A model generated the notes under the pieces. That model was given only the letters and a program-made list of their open reading frames with translations. It was not told the origin of the DNA and made no database searches. A stretch of 64,000 nucleotides of DNA from Pythium myriotylum (taxonomy: Eukaryota; Oomycota; Peronosporomycetes; Pythiales; Pythiaceae): the NCBI GenBank assembly GCA_023091665.1, contig JALJCQ010000025.1, positions 186,001 to 250,000 of the forward strand, written 5' to 3'. Made by a program: the position numbers and the translations under genes. Numbering within the stretch: position 1 is the stretch's first letter; every line of letters starts with the position of its first letter. Shown here one piece after another: positions 52,529-63,183 of this stretch.

Positions 52529-53430
52529 ATGAGTCTGAAGACGGCCATCCGATCGGCTTTGCACGTCCTGCTGCGTGATCCCGACGCCGCTACGTCGGCA
52601 CTGAGCGACGCAGAAGATCCTGCAGGGTTTGCGTCGCGGTTGCTCGCGTCCGAGAGTCTCACGGACGCCTTGGTCTCCGCTAATGACGTGCTCGCGAGTT
52701 TCCCACGCGACGCCTCATTTCTCGACCAGCTTTCTGTATTTTTCGCGACGTGGTTCGAGGCCAAGCGCTGTCCTTTGCTGGACCAGTCGCCTGCGGCTGA
52801 GGGCGTGAGTGTGCTCACGAGAAGCCGTGATCAAGTGGTCAGTGTGAAGTGGGAGGTTCTTGAGACCTTCATACAAGCGTGCCAAGCCGCCGACGAGGTA
52901 CCTAACCTGTTCAGGTCTCACTACTAGACTCTATCACCCGTACTAACGAGACAGCACGATAGGATTGGTCTGCGACAATCCCCGTGACGGCAGCGTTTCT
53001 CGACGCACTGGGTGGAGCACGGGGTGTCTTGACGTGTCTCGGCTTTCGTGAGACGGTGGGCAGTCGTACGCTCGTGCCGCTGACACGCGCGCAGTGCATG
53101 GCATCGTTCCTTCAGCTGCAAAGCTCCAAGGAGAAGCTCACAGTTGGCGCGCGCGCGTTCACCAAGCACTGCGCGCGGTCCTCAGACGGCTACTGGGGAA
53201 AGCTCAAAGGCAACGACGCAGCAAAGAACGCGATCGCGCTAGCTAAAGTCGAGCACATTCTCGACAACGCTGTATGGAAGAACGTGCATAGCCTGCCACA
53301 TGGAGAAGCCACGTTCGAGCTTCGCGACGCGCGAGGATACGGTGCGCGATGGTACATCGGAGACCAGTCGTTTCGCGGCTTCCTCGAGCCCCACATGGAG
53401 AACGGGCACGAAAATAGATGGCGCCATTGA
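52529..53430 (+). CDS. Conserved protein of unknown function, possibly PUB-domain-like
   Basis: Two exons: 52529-52897 and 52963-53430, phase 0, with the intron from GTACCT to CACGATAG; ~278 residues. The N-terminal half is helical (SALHVLLRDPDAATSALSD; later VKWEVLETFIQACQAADE). The second exon opens WSATIPVTAAFLDALGGARG and VLTCLGFRE, which recalls the PUB/PUG fold of ubiquitin-pathway proteins (weak). The extreme C-terminus (ARWYIGDQSFRGFLEPHMEN then GHENRWRH) is strongly Trp/His/Arg-patterned and looks like a conserved short domain. Function not assigned. Confidence 0.6.
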
Positions 53431-53687
53431 TTGCCTGTGGCCGGTCTGCGATGCCGTCATTGTTCCTGGATCATTCCCCGCCTTGGTATCTCGCATTCTC
53501 TGCGACAACTTGGATGCGCTTTGGGATTTGTCCGATTTGCGTCAGGCGTGGAGTGGCCATGGGATGGAACTTTCAAAATGGGATGTGTGCGCGAATCACG
53601 CCAGTGACTTGGAGATGGCGATCGCCTTCGTCGTGACTCTCACTCACCAACTCGACTTGCTTATCTCACTCAAGGCCATTGGAAAAG

Positions 53688-54605
53688 ATGCGCGTGACCC
53701 ATTGGCTTCAGCTGCTAGCTCTCACCATGGCAGCCACGTTGGGGTCGATTGCTGCGAGTTGCTCGGAGAACGTATCACCCGCAAACCAGGAGGCCGGCAT
53801 CAGCGCATCTGAAGACTCGACTTGCACGAATAATGCGACAGAGACCGGCTGCCTGTCCGAAGGCTGTCGATTCTGCCGAACGAACTTGACGGAGCTATCC
53901 AAGTTTTTCGACGAATGTCCAGCCCATCACGAAGACGCTACAGCTCCTTGCTCGGTCTCGCCCGGCGATGCCGCCAACAATCTATCGTCATTTTATGACT
54001 CATCGTGCGCAACTGGAGGCCTCGGATGCTATGTAGGCAACTGCCGCTTGTGTAGTGTCGTGATATCGGCGAGCAATACGTACAATCTGTGTCCATGGGT
54101 GACAACAGCCACCCCAAGCCCCTCGCCAGCGACTGAATCGGATGACTGCTCCAACTACGCAGCTTCGTCGGGGCTCGTCGCTGTTTCAACTGTGTCCGAG
54201 CCAACGTGTAACTCGGCAAACCCCCGCTTCGTGGGCTGCGTCCCGAGCACAAAGTGCCAGCTCTGTCGTACGAGCAAGAACGAAGGCAATCAGTACCTCG
54301 TCAGTTGCAAGGTCCTCAAAGATTCAAAGAAGACGGAGTCACTGTCGCAAGACCAGTCGCTTAACTTCGACACGTATACGCCAAATAACTACGTAGAATT
54401 ACTGAGCGACCAAGGAACACCAGACCAGGAATCTCAAGAGCATGCGATTGAGTTCGGCGTTACCATCGTCGGAACATTAATCGCGATTATTGCCATCGCA
54501 GCCTTAATTAAAGTGTGTCGAAGTCGGGAGAAGAAGTACGACTTACCAAGCACTCCACTGGATGGATCGCTCATTTCTGCGGAGACGTGCATCTCGAAAT
54601 TGTAG
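53688..54605 (+). CDS. Type I membrane protein with three cysteine modules
   Basis: 305 residues. Signal peptide at 1-~23 (MRVTHWLQLLALTMAATLGS). The ectodomain is three diverged copies of one module. Each has a leading Cys (STCTNN, SSCATG, PTCNSA), a core (GCLSEGCRFC, GCYVGNCRLC, GCVPSTKCQLC) and a closing Cys (DECP, LCPW, VSCK), spaced ~75-100 residues apart. A membrane helix follows (GVTIVGTLIAIIAIAALI, near 260-280), then a basic stop-transfer (KVCRSREKKYD) and a ~25-residue cytosolic tail. N-glycosylation sequons include NNAT and NLTEL. No named family; a receptor or adhesion role is inference. Confidence 0.7.
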   Translation: MRVTHWLQLLALTMAATLGSIAASCSENVSPANQEAGISASEDSTCTNNATETGCLSEGCRFCRTNLTELSKFFDECPAHHEDATAPCSVSPGDAANNLSSFYDSSCATGGLGCYVGNCRLCSVVISASNTYNLCPWVTTATPSPSPATESDDCSNYAASSGLVAVSTVSEPTCNSANPRFVGCVPSTKCQLCRTSKNEGNQYLVSCKVLKDSKKTESLSQDQSLNFDTYTPNNYVELLSDQGTPDQESQEHAIEFGVTIVGTLIAIIAIAALIKVCRSREKKYDLPSTPLDGSLISAETCISKL

Positions 54606-54710
54606 GAAGGGCAGAACTTTGTGTGCAGGAACCCATTTTGATTTTTTTTAGTTTGTTTTTCTCCTACGAAGCAAAACACATATCCAACTGCCATGAACTC
54701 TCATCCTTCT

Positions 54711-55437
54711 TCACGGAGCCAACGGTATGAGTAAGCCCTTGGCGACTTGGTTGGCCTTCTCCTTGCCGCACAGCAGCTCCACAAGCTTGACACCCATCTC
54801 CATGGCGGTACCCGGACCCTGGCTCGTCACACACTTGCCTGTGACCACGACGCGCTCGTCTTTCTTGTATTCAATGTCGCCACTCAGATCCTTCTCAAAG
54901 CCCGGATACCCAGTCGCGGGCGAGGCTAAAAGTCCGTGGCTGTGGAGAACGACGACAGGCGCCGCGCAAATCGCGCCGTACCATTTATTCTCGTGCTTTT
55001 GCTTCTTGAGCAGATCGGTCAGTACCCCAGAGTCGCGCAGGTTCGTCGCGCCCGGGAGACCCTAATGATTAAAATACTCCCAAATGAGTCATTGCACAGG
55101 CCAAAGATGAGAGAGCGAGATCTGCGTACCCCTGGCACGATGATAGCATCAAAGCTCCGGTCCACACAGGCCTCAATAGCAACGTCGGCTTGGACGCGCA
55201 CGCCGCGCGACATCTTGACAACGTTCTCGGGCTTGCGTCCAACGCTGGCCACCGTGACTTGGACGCCACCGCGTACGAGTACGTCGGCGAGCGTCACAGC
55301 CTCGATCTCTTCGCTGCCATCAGCCTGTCGAGATAGACACGCACACACAGTGAGAACTCTCAATAGATGCCGAGTCGGTGAATTTAACGGAGACCTACAA
55401 CAGGGATGAGCGCCGTGGGCGCCTCGTGGGTGGTCAT
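54711..55437 (-). CDS. DJ-1: DJ-1/PARK7 family protein
   Basis: Three exons (55437-55399, 55324-55130 and 55061-54711), ~194 residues, near the human length of 189. ALIPVADGSEEIEAVTLADV near the N-terminus includes the Glu that supports the reactive Cys; WYGAICAAPVVVLHSHG holds the nucleophile Cys (Cys106 in human) and the His that follows; KCVTSQGPGTAMEMGVKLVE ends the fold. DJ-1 proteins protect against oxidative and carbonyl stress (glyoxalase/deglycase activity debated). The reactive Cys and partner Glu are present, so activity is expected. Cytosolic; no targeting peptide. Confidence 0.9.
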
Positions 55438-55672
55438 AGCTCGCGAGAAGAAAGAGCAGGAAGGGCGAGAAGCAGCAGCAGAGACACAGCGACGCCGAGC
55501 AAGCGAGAGCATGCACGGCGACAAAAAAGGCAAGTGAGCTCGAGTGCAATGTGGGACGCGGAAGAGATCCGAACTTAACGTTTTTATGTTGCTTCAAAGT
55601 ATCAAAATGACTATGTTGCATCATTGTTGCTGTAAACTTCAACTGGTTTGGTACACACGTGAGTCGTCCTTC

Positions 55673-56113
55673 CTAGCACCAGTCGACTTTCCTGCCCGGC
55701 TGGCAGTTCTCCACAGAGAACTTGGCCCCGTCGGAGCAAGATCCGTACACGATGCGTCCCTGGTCTTTGGGCTCGAAACGCGTTCGCCAATAAAGCACCC
55801 AAGCGCCACCATTTTCGCGCGTCTGGAATTGGAAGCTGTCCTTGCCTTTGACCACGTGCGTGTAGAGATAGTTAGCGACGTAGTCAACACAGGCACGCGA
55901 GCTCGACGCGATCCAGCACGCTTCTTGGCGGCAGCTGCCTTTACCGGCGTCCACGTTGTTGACTGAGTCGTACGTAGCGGTCTCCCATTTGAGCTCGCTG
56001 AATGTCATCGCGAGCTTTCGGCTGGTGTCGGGGCTGGTGCCACGTAGCTCTGAGGCCTGTGACCCGAGAGCGAAGAGTGTGAGAAGACCGAGAAGCTTCA
56101 TGGGTTTCTTCAA
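55673..56113 (-). CDS. Small secreted six-cysteine protein
   Basis: 146 residues (or 142 from the second Met). Signal peptide MKKPMKLLGLLTLFALGSQA, then ELRGTSPDTSRKL and a compact domain with six cysteines: GSCRQEAC, RACVDY, YGSCSDG, VENCQ and a terminal DWC. A Trp/Tyr-rich central part (ENGGAWVLYWRTRFEPKD) suggests a carbohydrate- or lipid-facing beta-fold, but I recognise no family. ELRG is not an RxLR. An initiator-like element lies just upstream. Likely apoplastic. Confidence 0.7.
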   Translation of the reverse strand: MKKPMKLLGLLTLFALGSQASELRGTSPDTSRKLAMTFSELKWETATYDSVNNVDAGKGSCRQEACWIASSSRACVDYVANYLYTHVVKGKDSFQFQTRENGGAWVLYWRTRFEPKDQGRIVYGSCSDGAKFSVENCQPGRKVDWC

Positions 56114-56138
56114 TAGGCTGGCTTGAGCGTGATGAGGA

Positions 56139-56154
56139 GGAATCTGGAATGGGG
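56139..56154 (-). promoter_or_regulatory. Oomycete initiator-like core promoter
   Basis: Minus strand reads CCCCATTCCAGATTCC, close to the initiator consensus, 26-41 bp before the ATG at 56113. Confidence 0.5.
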
Positions 56155-57240
56155 TCGATTGAGGACTTGCAGGTCGAAACGTGCTTGTGACCGGCGTCTC
56201 ATTGCCAACACCTCAGAGGGTGGTCGATCCTCTTGCTCCTGGAGCGGTGTCAGCTCGATAGGTACTTAATGGATGCCTGATTAAAATAGTACACGCTCCG
56301 CCAGCCCATTTGCCAAGGAGATTTGATAGACTACTAAACATTCGTCCGTTGGTTGTTACCGGGGAGCACATGGCAATGCAGCGTGATGCTGCAACGTTGA
56401 GCGATGATGGATGCCAATATGTCCAATATGCGATCGGGTGAAGGCATGAAGAGGGAACTTGTGTTGAGACATCTCACAGCAGGTGCAGCATTTATGCCAT
56501 TTTTGTCCGGCTAACAGTGCATGGCATACACGAAATCCACCAATTCTGCACTGGCAAGACCCATCGATGAGTCTGCAACATTTATCCCAGCAACACAACT
56601 TCGTAGCATGCAGCTTGTCGCTGGCAACTCTTGTTCATGCTGGGGCGTCAAGTTCAATTGGCGAGACCAAAGCACCAATAAAGACAGAAAATACTAAATG
56701 CATGAGCCACCAACCCCTCAGCAAGTAAATCCATTCTTGGCAAAGCAATACGATCCGTAGATTGACAGTGATGGCTCAGTTCATCGTCGATGAGAACGAA
56801 GCGATGTTCCTTTAGCGGCTCCAGGTATCTACCACGTTGGACTCCACGAAGCTACTTTATCACCGCTTGGCTCTATTCGTTGACGGACCGTGTGTTGACT
56901 TCAGATATGCGATATGATAGCTCGCAACAATTGAATGACATGCACATATCGATGCGGTACGAAAAATTGGGAGCAAAAAACTGCAAAACTTGGAGATCTT
57001 TCCATACGCTGCCGAAGACATACCACTGAAGAGAGCAAGTGGATCTGGAACGTGCAACGAGAATCGAATTGTTTCGCCGCGACTGTAGGTGCAATGGGTT
57101 CGAGAAACGAGGAAGTCGTTCAGTTGTGATTCCTCAATCGTGCATGACGCTGTCGACGCGAGCTGTTGTTCCCGAGGGAGTTGCGATCCAATCTGCAGCT
57201 CAACGCAGTGTAATTTCTCGAATCTTTTGTGAACAACCTG
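56155..57240. other. Region without a confident gene
   Basis: A minus-strand frame at 56598-56356 is cysteine-rich (MCCWDKCCRL, CCTCCEM) but has no signal peptide and is overlapped by plus-strand frames; probably chance. Nothing else is supported. Confidence 0.4.
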
Positions 57241-60200
57241 TCATAAGATGATAGGTTCGTTATCAGAGTCATACGACTCGGAGTAGCTGTCTTCGTCCTC
57301 GCCATCGTCTCGGGTATCCTGTGGGTCAAAGCTATCACCAGTTGCTGGGGAGTCCTCTTGCACATCGCTCGACTCCATTTCTACCATACATTTCTCATGT
57401 TCTTTGTCGGCGTCAAGCATCGGCACAATAGTCGCGCCGTTATGTTCTTTCAATGCCCTCAGTGCTTGTCGGCTGTGCGCTCGTAGCAAAGGATCAGTTT
57501 CCATGGTAAGCTTCTCAAGAGCCTCATCCCCGCCTAGCGTCTTGATTGCGCGTGCCGCGACAGGATTGGAAGCGACATTTGCGAGAAGCGCTGCTGCAGC
57601 ATTCTGCTTGGATCTATCACCAACCCTGGCCATTTCAATCAGTCGTCCAATACACCCGCGATTTACGAGTTCTGTGTGAATTGCCTCGTTATCCTTTACG
57701 AGGACCACCAGGGAGTTCGCCGCAATAAGAATGGTCGTATCGTCGTTGCTTTGGCTAAATAGTTCAACTATTGGTTCCATACCTCCTGAAATCGCTATCT
57801 TCTCTCGGAACTTCTCGCAGTGGGAAAGCTTGCACAAGACCAGCAAAGCATTTCTTCGGTGCTCGTCATCTCTGCTCTGTCGCGCGTCTTCAATAACGTT
57901 CCGGACAAGATTGGTAATTTCAGCATCAATAGCCTCTATCTCGTTGCTTGCTAGGCAGTGCCAAGCATTGAGGACAGATTTACGCAGTCTCTCAGACGTG
58001 TTTTCACTTGCGACGTGATCTGCTATCGTGATGAGTGAGAGTTCCCATGGTTCCTTGAATGTATAGCATAGCGCACAACGAGCCCAGGATTGCGAGCAAC
58101 CGATTCGGAGCAAAGTTGGAAGATCGACCACTCGAACTAGGCATCCACAACCCTGCTCAGATTTCGATATTTGGTGAAGAATCGAAATCTCTTGGGAAGA
58201 TAACTCGGGGCTTTCTTCAGCAGATTCAACGAGCTTGGACACGACGCGCGAGTTACCGATCAAAGCAACACCAGCACACGAAGAAGCCAGAGCTTCAATG
58301 GCTTTGAGCGCAATCTTCCTATCACTGTGATCTTGGACAAGCACAATATTCAGCAACTCGTCGATGAGTCCAGTGGAAGCCAGCTTATACTCTCCTTCGT
58401 TGCCACCGATGGTTAATAGAAGCCGACAAGCACGAGAAGACAGCGTTTCTAAGCCCATCTCCACAAACTCGAGGAGCTGCTCCGGGAACGAGTCGTCACG
58501 ATCAACATCCCAGTAGAACCGAGCAAGCCGAGTTATGGTTTCGGATGAACGAGTTCCGAGGCAATCAACAAGATGGGGAATTGCGCCTGCCCGCACGATG
58601 TGGAAGCAATGTGGTTCAACGCAAGATAGCCTCTCAAGGATTTGGGTCGCAACGTCGCGCGAAGTATCGCATCCCATTCGATAAAGCCCAACAATCGCCA
58701 AACAATCTTTAGTTTTGACCATCTGGGGTTCGTCGGCAATAACATCGAAAACAATTTCTGCTGCTCGGAGCTTGTGTTCATGTGCCCCGAATTCTATCAG
58801 TTTTATGAGTTGCTCGAATGAGCTCCTTGGTGCGAGTTCCGAATGGGTTTGTTCGTCGAGTCGTAGGGTCTTCAGAAGCAATAGGGCATCGAGCTTTTGG
58901 GTATCAGTTCCATTTGCTAGCAATCTCTCGAGTTGCTCGACTATCCCAGCCTGAAGAAGACGCCACTGTTGTTGATGATCGGAAGCGATGTCCATCAATC
59001 TCTTCAAAACTTCGGGAAGAATCTCTCCAGACACCAGAGACTCGAGAAGCACTTCCACAGCGCCCCGCTCGCAGGCAACCGACCGAGTATCCTCCGATTC
59101 AACGAAGCAACAAAGCAGCCTAACACACTCAAATCTGATGGAAATATCATCTTCCCAATGCAAGCAGTGAATCAATGGTTCGATACCGTCAAGTTGCTCA
59201 ACAAACTTGCGAGCTACCACTTTGTACGTGCAAATTTTCTTCAGTGATTTCACAGAAGATAGCCTCAGGCTCATAGTGCCTCTACAGAAAATGTCCATAA
59301 CACTTTCGACGACGCCACATAAGTCACACATCGGAATAAATAATACCAGATTTCCCAGCAGCTCCATCGCGGCTCCTCGCTCTTCTTCGATGTGATGTTC
59401 CTCAAGAGAAGCACATATTGCATTGATACCGTTCAGTTCGACGATTATTTTGTTGCATTCACAGCCATAACTCGTCATGGCGACTAGCGTGAACAGCGCC
59501 GGAAGTTTCTGCTCCTGCGAGCCATTCCAAAGCAACCTCACCAGGGACCTGGCTGCATCAAGCCCTTCTTTTAATCGACGCAACCAGAAACTAGCATCAA
59601 AACAGGCAAGAGCTCGAACGGCAAAGGTGACTTCCTCGGCCCTACCATTGAGCAATAGGTTAATCATCACTGTCAGTACACTTGGATTGTTGGCTGTCTC
59701 AAGAGCTGCTGAGTGGGAAACGCAGAACGAACACAAAGCAAACGTTGCCTCCCGCTGGCAATTGATAGAGCTGTGTAAAATAAGACGTTCGAGAACCTCG
59801 ATCACACCTCTCGTGTTCACGAAGGTGCTAGCGTAAACCGGATTTGCCATGTATGCGAGGATGTGAGCCGCTGGAATCCTCAGATCATCTTCTTCGGTCG
59901 ACAGACAGTCGAATATTACATCAAGTCCATTCTCCTCGACAATACGTTCACGACTGTCAACTACGCATTCACAAATAGCACTGAGAGCCCGGATGGCCTG
60001 GCATCTTTCTCTCCCGTTTTTGATACTTATTTTCACAAGAAGCAGCGAAACAACCGCCGAGTCCAACACTATTGCACTGTCAAGAACTCCAGCGTGTGCG
60101 AGTGCATAGCATCCGGACAAAATGGCTCCATGCAAAAGTCGAACCCGAGACTCCTGACTCGTCCATGTGAGCATTTGAATCAAGGGATTGATTCCTCCAG

Positions 60201-63183
60201 CTCGTTTAAGGTCTTCGCAAATCTTGTCACTGTGTTGACACAGTCTGCCTAGAAGTAATCCCACTTCACACTGCTCTTCGTCGGATCCGCATCGCAGTAC
60301 AGCAGCAACCGAATCCACCTCTAGTGAAGCTTCTAAGGCGATTCGTGCTGGTGGGTACAACACGAGATTGCAAAGTACACGGCAACAGACGACACGAAGA
60401 TCTTCTCGATCGTGGTGTAAGAAATTGAGCAGATTCTTGGCAGCTTGTGCTTCGTGAACAGCAATAATGCTATCTGAGGAAGCCTCAGTCAACATAGACA
60501 GCGTAGATGTCGCCAAAGCCGCGTTCTCGCTTGTCGCAGACTCGAGCATCCCCACCAAAAGCTCCACAGCGCCAGCTTTCTCGAGAGTTTGGCACGTAAG
60601 AGTGTCTTCACTCAGATCTCGAAGTGTTCGTAAGATAATGCTCTTTTCGCTTTTGCTCGCCGTGGGAAACAACTCTACGAATGTTTCGATAACTCGAGGC
60701 TCAGCAGCGTGAGACCGAGCCTTTTTGTTCACCACACACATCCTACCCAGCGCAACCACTGCTTGAATCCTGAGTTCAATTACTTCGCTATTCGTAAGCT
60801 TCATCAGAGCATCGGCTGCAGCTGACAAATTGAGCGTTTTGGCCAAGGTTTGCGTTTCGCACAAAAGCCCAAGGGCTTTCGCCGCCAACATAGTTATCGT
60901 CTCCTCCTCGCAACCTACGAGGGTCGTGAGCCGTTCGATCGTATTCGCCTTGAGAAGAGCAGGAACGGCTTCGGGACAGAACTCGCACAGATCAGTCAGA
61001 ACCAGGAGTAGCTCGTAAAGACTCCGAGTGCTGTCTTGTGATAAGAGTCCAACAAGAGTTGGCACGAGTCTCGTTGATTCTAGAGTGTCGACATCGAACA
61101 GTCCAGCTCCGGCGGCAGTGATCAGAGTGTCAGCAGCTGCACGTGATACTCGCTCAGTGGTATTTGCCAGGCGCTGGAGTATGATCGATAGCAGTTCAGA
61201 CGTTGCGATCGACTTCTTGGCCTCATCGCTCTGCTCGATGACGCAAGTGGTGTAATCCAAGGCTCTGACGATATCTTCTGCGTCATGCGAATCGGTCAGA
61301 CTCAGACGCTCGATGAGAAGCGCTGACGAAATTATCGGAATCCGCCTTCCGATAGAATCAATAGAATCGATTTCGTCGGCATCAACGCTCGAGGTAACTT
61401 GCCGCACGCAGGTCAATGCAAACAACCGGGCTTCGAGATCGACGCTTTGAGAGGCCGCGATATCGACCAATTTGGGAATAACACCTGATGACCCGAGTGC
61501 CTCATGTGACGAGGTTGTTTTGCAGACACGATATAAACAATGAACCACACTCCCATGGCAATGCAACGGGCCACCAATCAATGCTGCGACCAAATCCTCA
61601 ACAGGTGAGCTATCAGTGCACACGGTATGGGGTGCGTGGTCGGCAGAGAGGACTACATCAGCCTGGCGAACTTCCTCGTAGCTGGTCGGTTCGGGAGTAC
61701 TGAAATATCCGGAGCTGTCAACCATGTCGAACAGATCTTCTTCAGTCTCTTCCTCATCCAGAACCTTCAAACCCGGATCCACTTCGCCACTCGCATCTCC
61801 CAACAGTTTCAGGCTCGCAATGACATCTGCAAGTGGCATACGCTGCAATGGGTCACGATGCGTCATGAATTTAATGAGTTCCCAAGCCTCAGCATCCAAT
61901 ACGTCTGGTTTCTCTGGAATCTCTCCGTCACGAAGCAATCGGTAAACCGTATCATCATCAACACAAGCAAACGGTGGCTCTCCCGAGGCCGCTTCAATGA
62001 TACACATCGCCAACGCGTAAACATCCGAGGCAGTCGACGCTCTACGCTTCAAACACTCAGGAGCTCGCCAGCGCAAACGCCCTGCTCGTGAAGGGGATGA
62101 CGCTGTCGACGGCATCGACCGCGTGACGCTGAGACCAAAGTCGCTGATCTTCGCGATCCCTGCAGAGCCTACGAGGATATTCGACGCCATCAGCTCGCCA
62201 TGAATAACGCCGCTTGTGTGGAGATACTCGAGTCCGAGGGCCGCCTCGTATATTACCCTCCACAGCTCGGTTGTCTCCTTCTCCTGCTTTTGACTCGTTC
62301 CACTCGAGCCAAGGAATTTCAGGACGTTTCCTTGCGATGCCTCTTCACAAACAATCAGTATCGGAGACCCCACATGACACGCGGCGACCATCTTGAGCAC
62401 ATTTGGATGGTCCAGCTTGTACCACACGTCCAGCTCGCGCACCATTTGGTCCCGTCGTCCATCACTCACGGCAGCATCATCAACTACTACAGTCTTGACT
62501 ACGACCCGCTCTCCATTCTTCCACGTCCCCCGGTAGACAGCACCGAACGAACCCTTCGCGAACGGCGAGCGGTCGTACTCGACCTCATCACGAGCCACAA
62601 ACCACCCCGGCACCTCGACTTCCATGTCCAACCCCGCCGCGCTCATCAGCTGGTCGTATAGCTTCTCCATCACTACAAGCATGCCCTCGCAATGGCGGTC
62701 TCTCTGCTGCTGCATCTCATACTTGAGCACCGTCAACGCCTCGACGTCGGCTCTCGCGTCGCCAATCAACTCGCCGCTGTCCACGGTCGCCTCGAGCGCG
62801 CGCATCGCAGCCGCCAAGTCCTTCCGCCACTTGGCCAGCCACGCGCTCGGCTCCGTCTTGCTCTCGAGCTCGAGCTCGAGCTCGACTTGGAGCGCGTCGA
62901 CCTCGGCGTTCAGCTCGCGCAGCCCGTGCATGGTCTTTTCGAGCCCGACGACGCGTGCAAAGAGCGGACGCGCGCGGTGGCGTCGCAGGAAGTCGCGCGT
63001 GCGACGCAGCGCGAGCGCAAACCTCGCGAGCGCGTCGGTCGGCGGCAGTCGACGAGCCGCTTCCTGCGTCTCGAGCGCCGCCAGGACGCGCGCGAGCCGC
63101 CCGTGGAGCCGCGCGCTGGGCGTCTGCAGCTCCTTCATGTCGCCGCAGAGCGCGAGGATCGCGCCCAGCATGGCGGACGCCAT
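57241..63183 (-). CDS. Tyrosine-kinase-like (pseudo)kinase with armadillo repeats
   Basis: 1980 residues in one exon. An N-terminal helical bundle (~1-190) precedes a TKL-type kinase domain (~205-470): glycine loop KGSFGAVYRG, VVVKTVVV (ATP-anchoring Lys), IHGELMASNILVG (catalytic loop near 326), KISDFGLSV (DFG), WRAPECLK and SDVYALAMCIIEAASGEPPF. In the catalytic loop, H-R/G-D-L-K is HGELM: the proton-acceptor Asp is Glu and the Lys is Met, so activity may be lost or reduced. From ~560 to ~1900 there are many armadillo/HEAT-like repeats (for example VEVLLESLVSGE, LVELFPTASKSE, IEALASSCAGVAL). The C-terminus is acidic. Oomycetes carry many TKL kinases, often fused to protein-binding repeats; this is probably a scaffold-signalling protein. 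Confidence 0.82.
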   Translation of the reverse strand: MASAMLGAILALCGDMKELQTPSARLHGRLARVLAALETQEAARRLPPTDALARFALALRRTRDFLRRHRARPLFARVVGLEKTMHGLRELNAEVDALQVELELELESKTEPSAWLAKWRKDLAAAMRALEATVDSGELIGDARADVEALTVLKYEMQQQRDRHCEGMLVVMEKLYDQLMSAAGLDMEVEVPGWFVARDEVEYDRSPFAKGSFGAVYRGTWKNGERVVVKTVVVDDAAVSDGRRDQMVRELDVWYKLDHPNVLKMVAACHVGSPILIVCEEASQGNVLKFLGSSGTSQKQEKETTELWRVIYEAALGLEYLHTSGVIHGELMASNILVGSAGIAKISDFGLSVTRSMPSTASSPSRAGRLRWRAPECLKRRASTASDVYALAMCIIEAASGEPPFACVDDDTVYRLLRDGEIPEKPDVLDAEAWELIKFMTHRDPLQRMPLADVIASLKLLGDASGEVDPGLKVLDEEETEEDLFDMVDSSGYFSTPEPTSYEEVRQADVVLSADHAPHTVCTDSSPVEDLVAALIGGPLHCHGSVVHCLYRVCKTTSSHEALGSSGVIPKLVDIAASQSVDLEARLFALTCVRQVTSSVDADEIDSIDSIGRRIPIISSALLIERLSLTDSHDAEDIVRALDYTTCVIEQSDEAKKSIATSELLSIILQRLANTTERVSRAAADTLITAAGAGLFDVDTLESTRLVPTLVGLLSQDSTRSLYELLLVLTDLCEFCPEAVPALLKANTIERLTTLVGCEEETITMLAAKALGLLCETQTLAKTLNLSAAADALMKLTNSEVIELRIQAVVALGRMCVVNKKARSHAAEPRVIETFVELFPTASKSEKSIILRTLRDLSEDTLTCQTLEKAGAVELLVGMLESATSENAALATSTLSMLTEASSDSIIAVHEAQAAKNLLNFLHHDREDLRVVCCRVLCNLVLYPPARIALEASLEVDSVAAVLRCGSDEEQCEVGLLLGRLCQHSDKICEDLKRAGGINPLIQMLTWTSQESRVRLLHGAILSGCYALAHAGVLDSAIVLDSAVVSLLLVKISIKNGRERCQAIRALSAICECVVDSRERIVEENGLDVIFDCLSTEEDDLRIPAAHILAYMANPVYASTFVNTRGVIEVLERLILHSSINCQREATFALCSFCVSHSAALETANNPSVLTVMINLLLNGRAEEVTFAVRALACFDASFWLRRLKEGLDAARSLVRLLWNGSQEQKLPALFTLVAMTSYGCECNKIIVELNGINAICASLEEHHIEEERGAAMELLGNLVLFIPMCDLCGVVESVMDIFCRGTMSLRLSSVKSLKKICTYKVVARKFVEQLDGIEPLIHCLHWEDDISIRFECVRLLCCFVESEDTRSVACERGAVEVLLESLVSGEILPEVLKRLMDIASDHQQQWRLLQAGIVEQLERLLANGTDTQKLDALLLLKTLRLDEQTHSELAPRSSFEQLIKLIEFGAHEHKLRAAEIVFDVIADEPQMVKTKDCLAIVGLYRMGCDTSRDVATQILERLSCVEPHCFHIVRAGAIPHLVDCLGTRSSETITRLARFYWDVDRDDSFPEQLLEFVEMGLETLSSRACRLLLTIGGNEGEYKLASTGLIDELLNIVLVQDHSDRKIALKAIEALASSCAGVALIGNSRVVSKLVESAEESPELSSQEISILHQISKSEQGCGCLVRVVDLPTLLRIGCSQSWARCALCYTFKEPWELSLITIADHVASENTSERLRKSVLNAWHCLASNEIEAIDAEITNLVRNVIEDARQSRDDEHRRNALLVLCKLSHCEKFREKIAISGGMEPIVELFSQSNDDTTILIAANSLVVLVKDNEAIHTELVNRGCIGRLIEMARVGDRSKQNAAAALLANVASNPVAARAIKTLGGDEALEKLTMETDPLLRAHSRQALRALKEHNGATIVPMLDADKEHEKCMVEMESSDVQEDSPATGDSFDPQDTRDDGEDEDSYSESYDSDNEPIIL

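Noticed and set aside
56356..56598. Cysteine-rich 80-residue minus frame
   Set aside because: No signal peptide, no homology, overlapping alternative frames.
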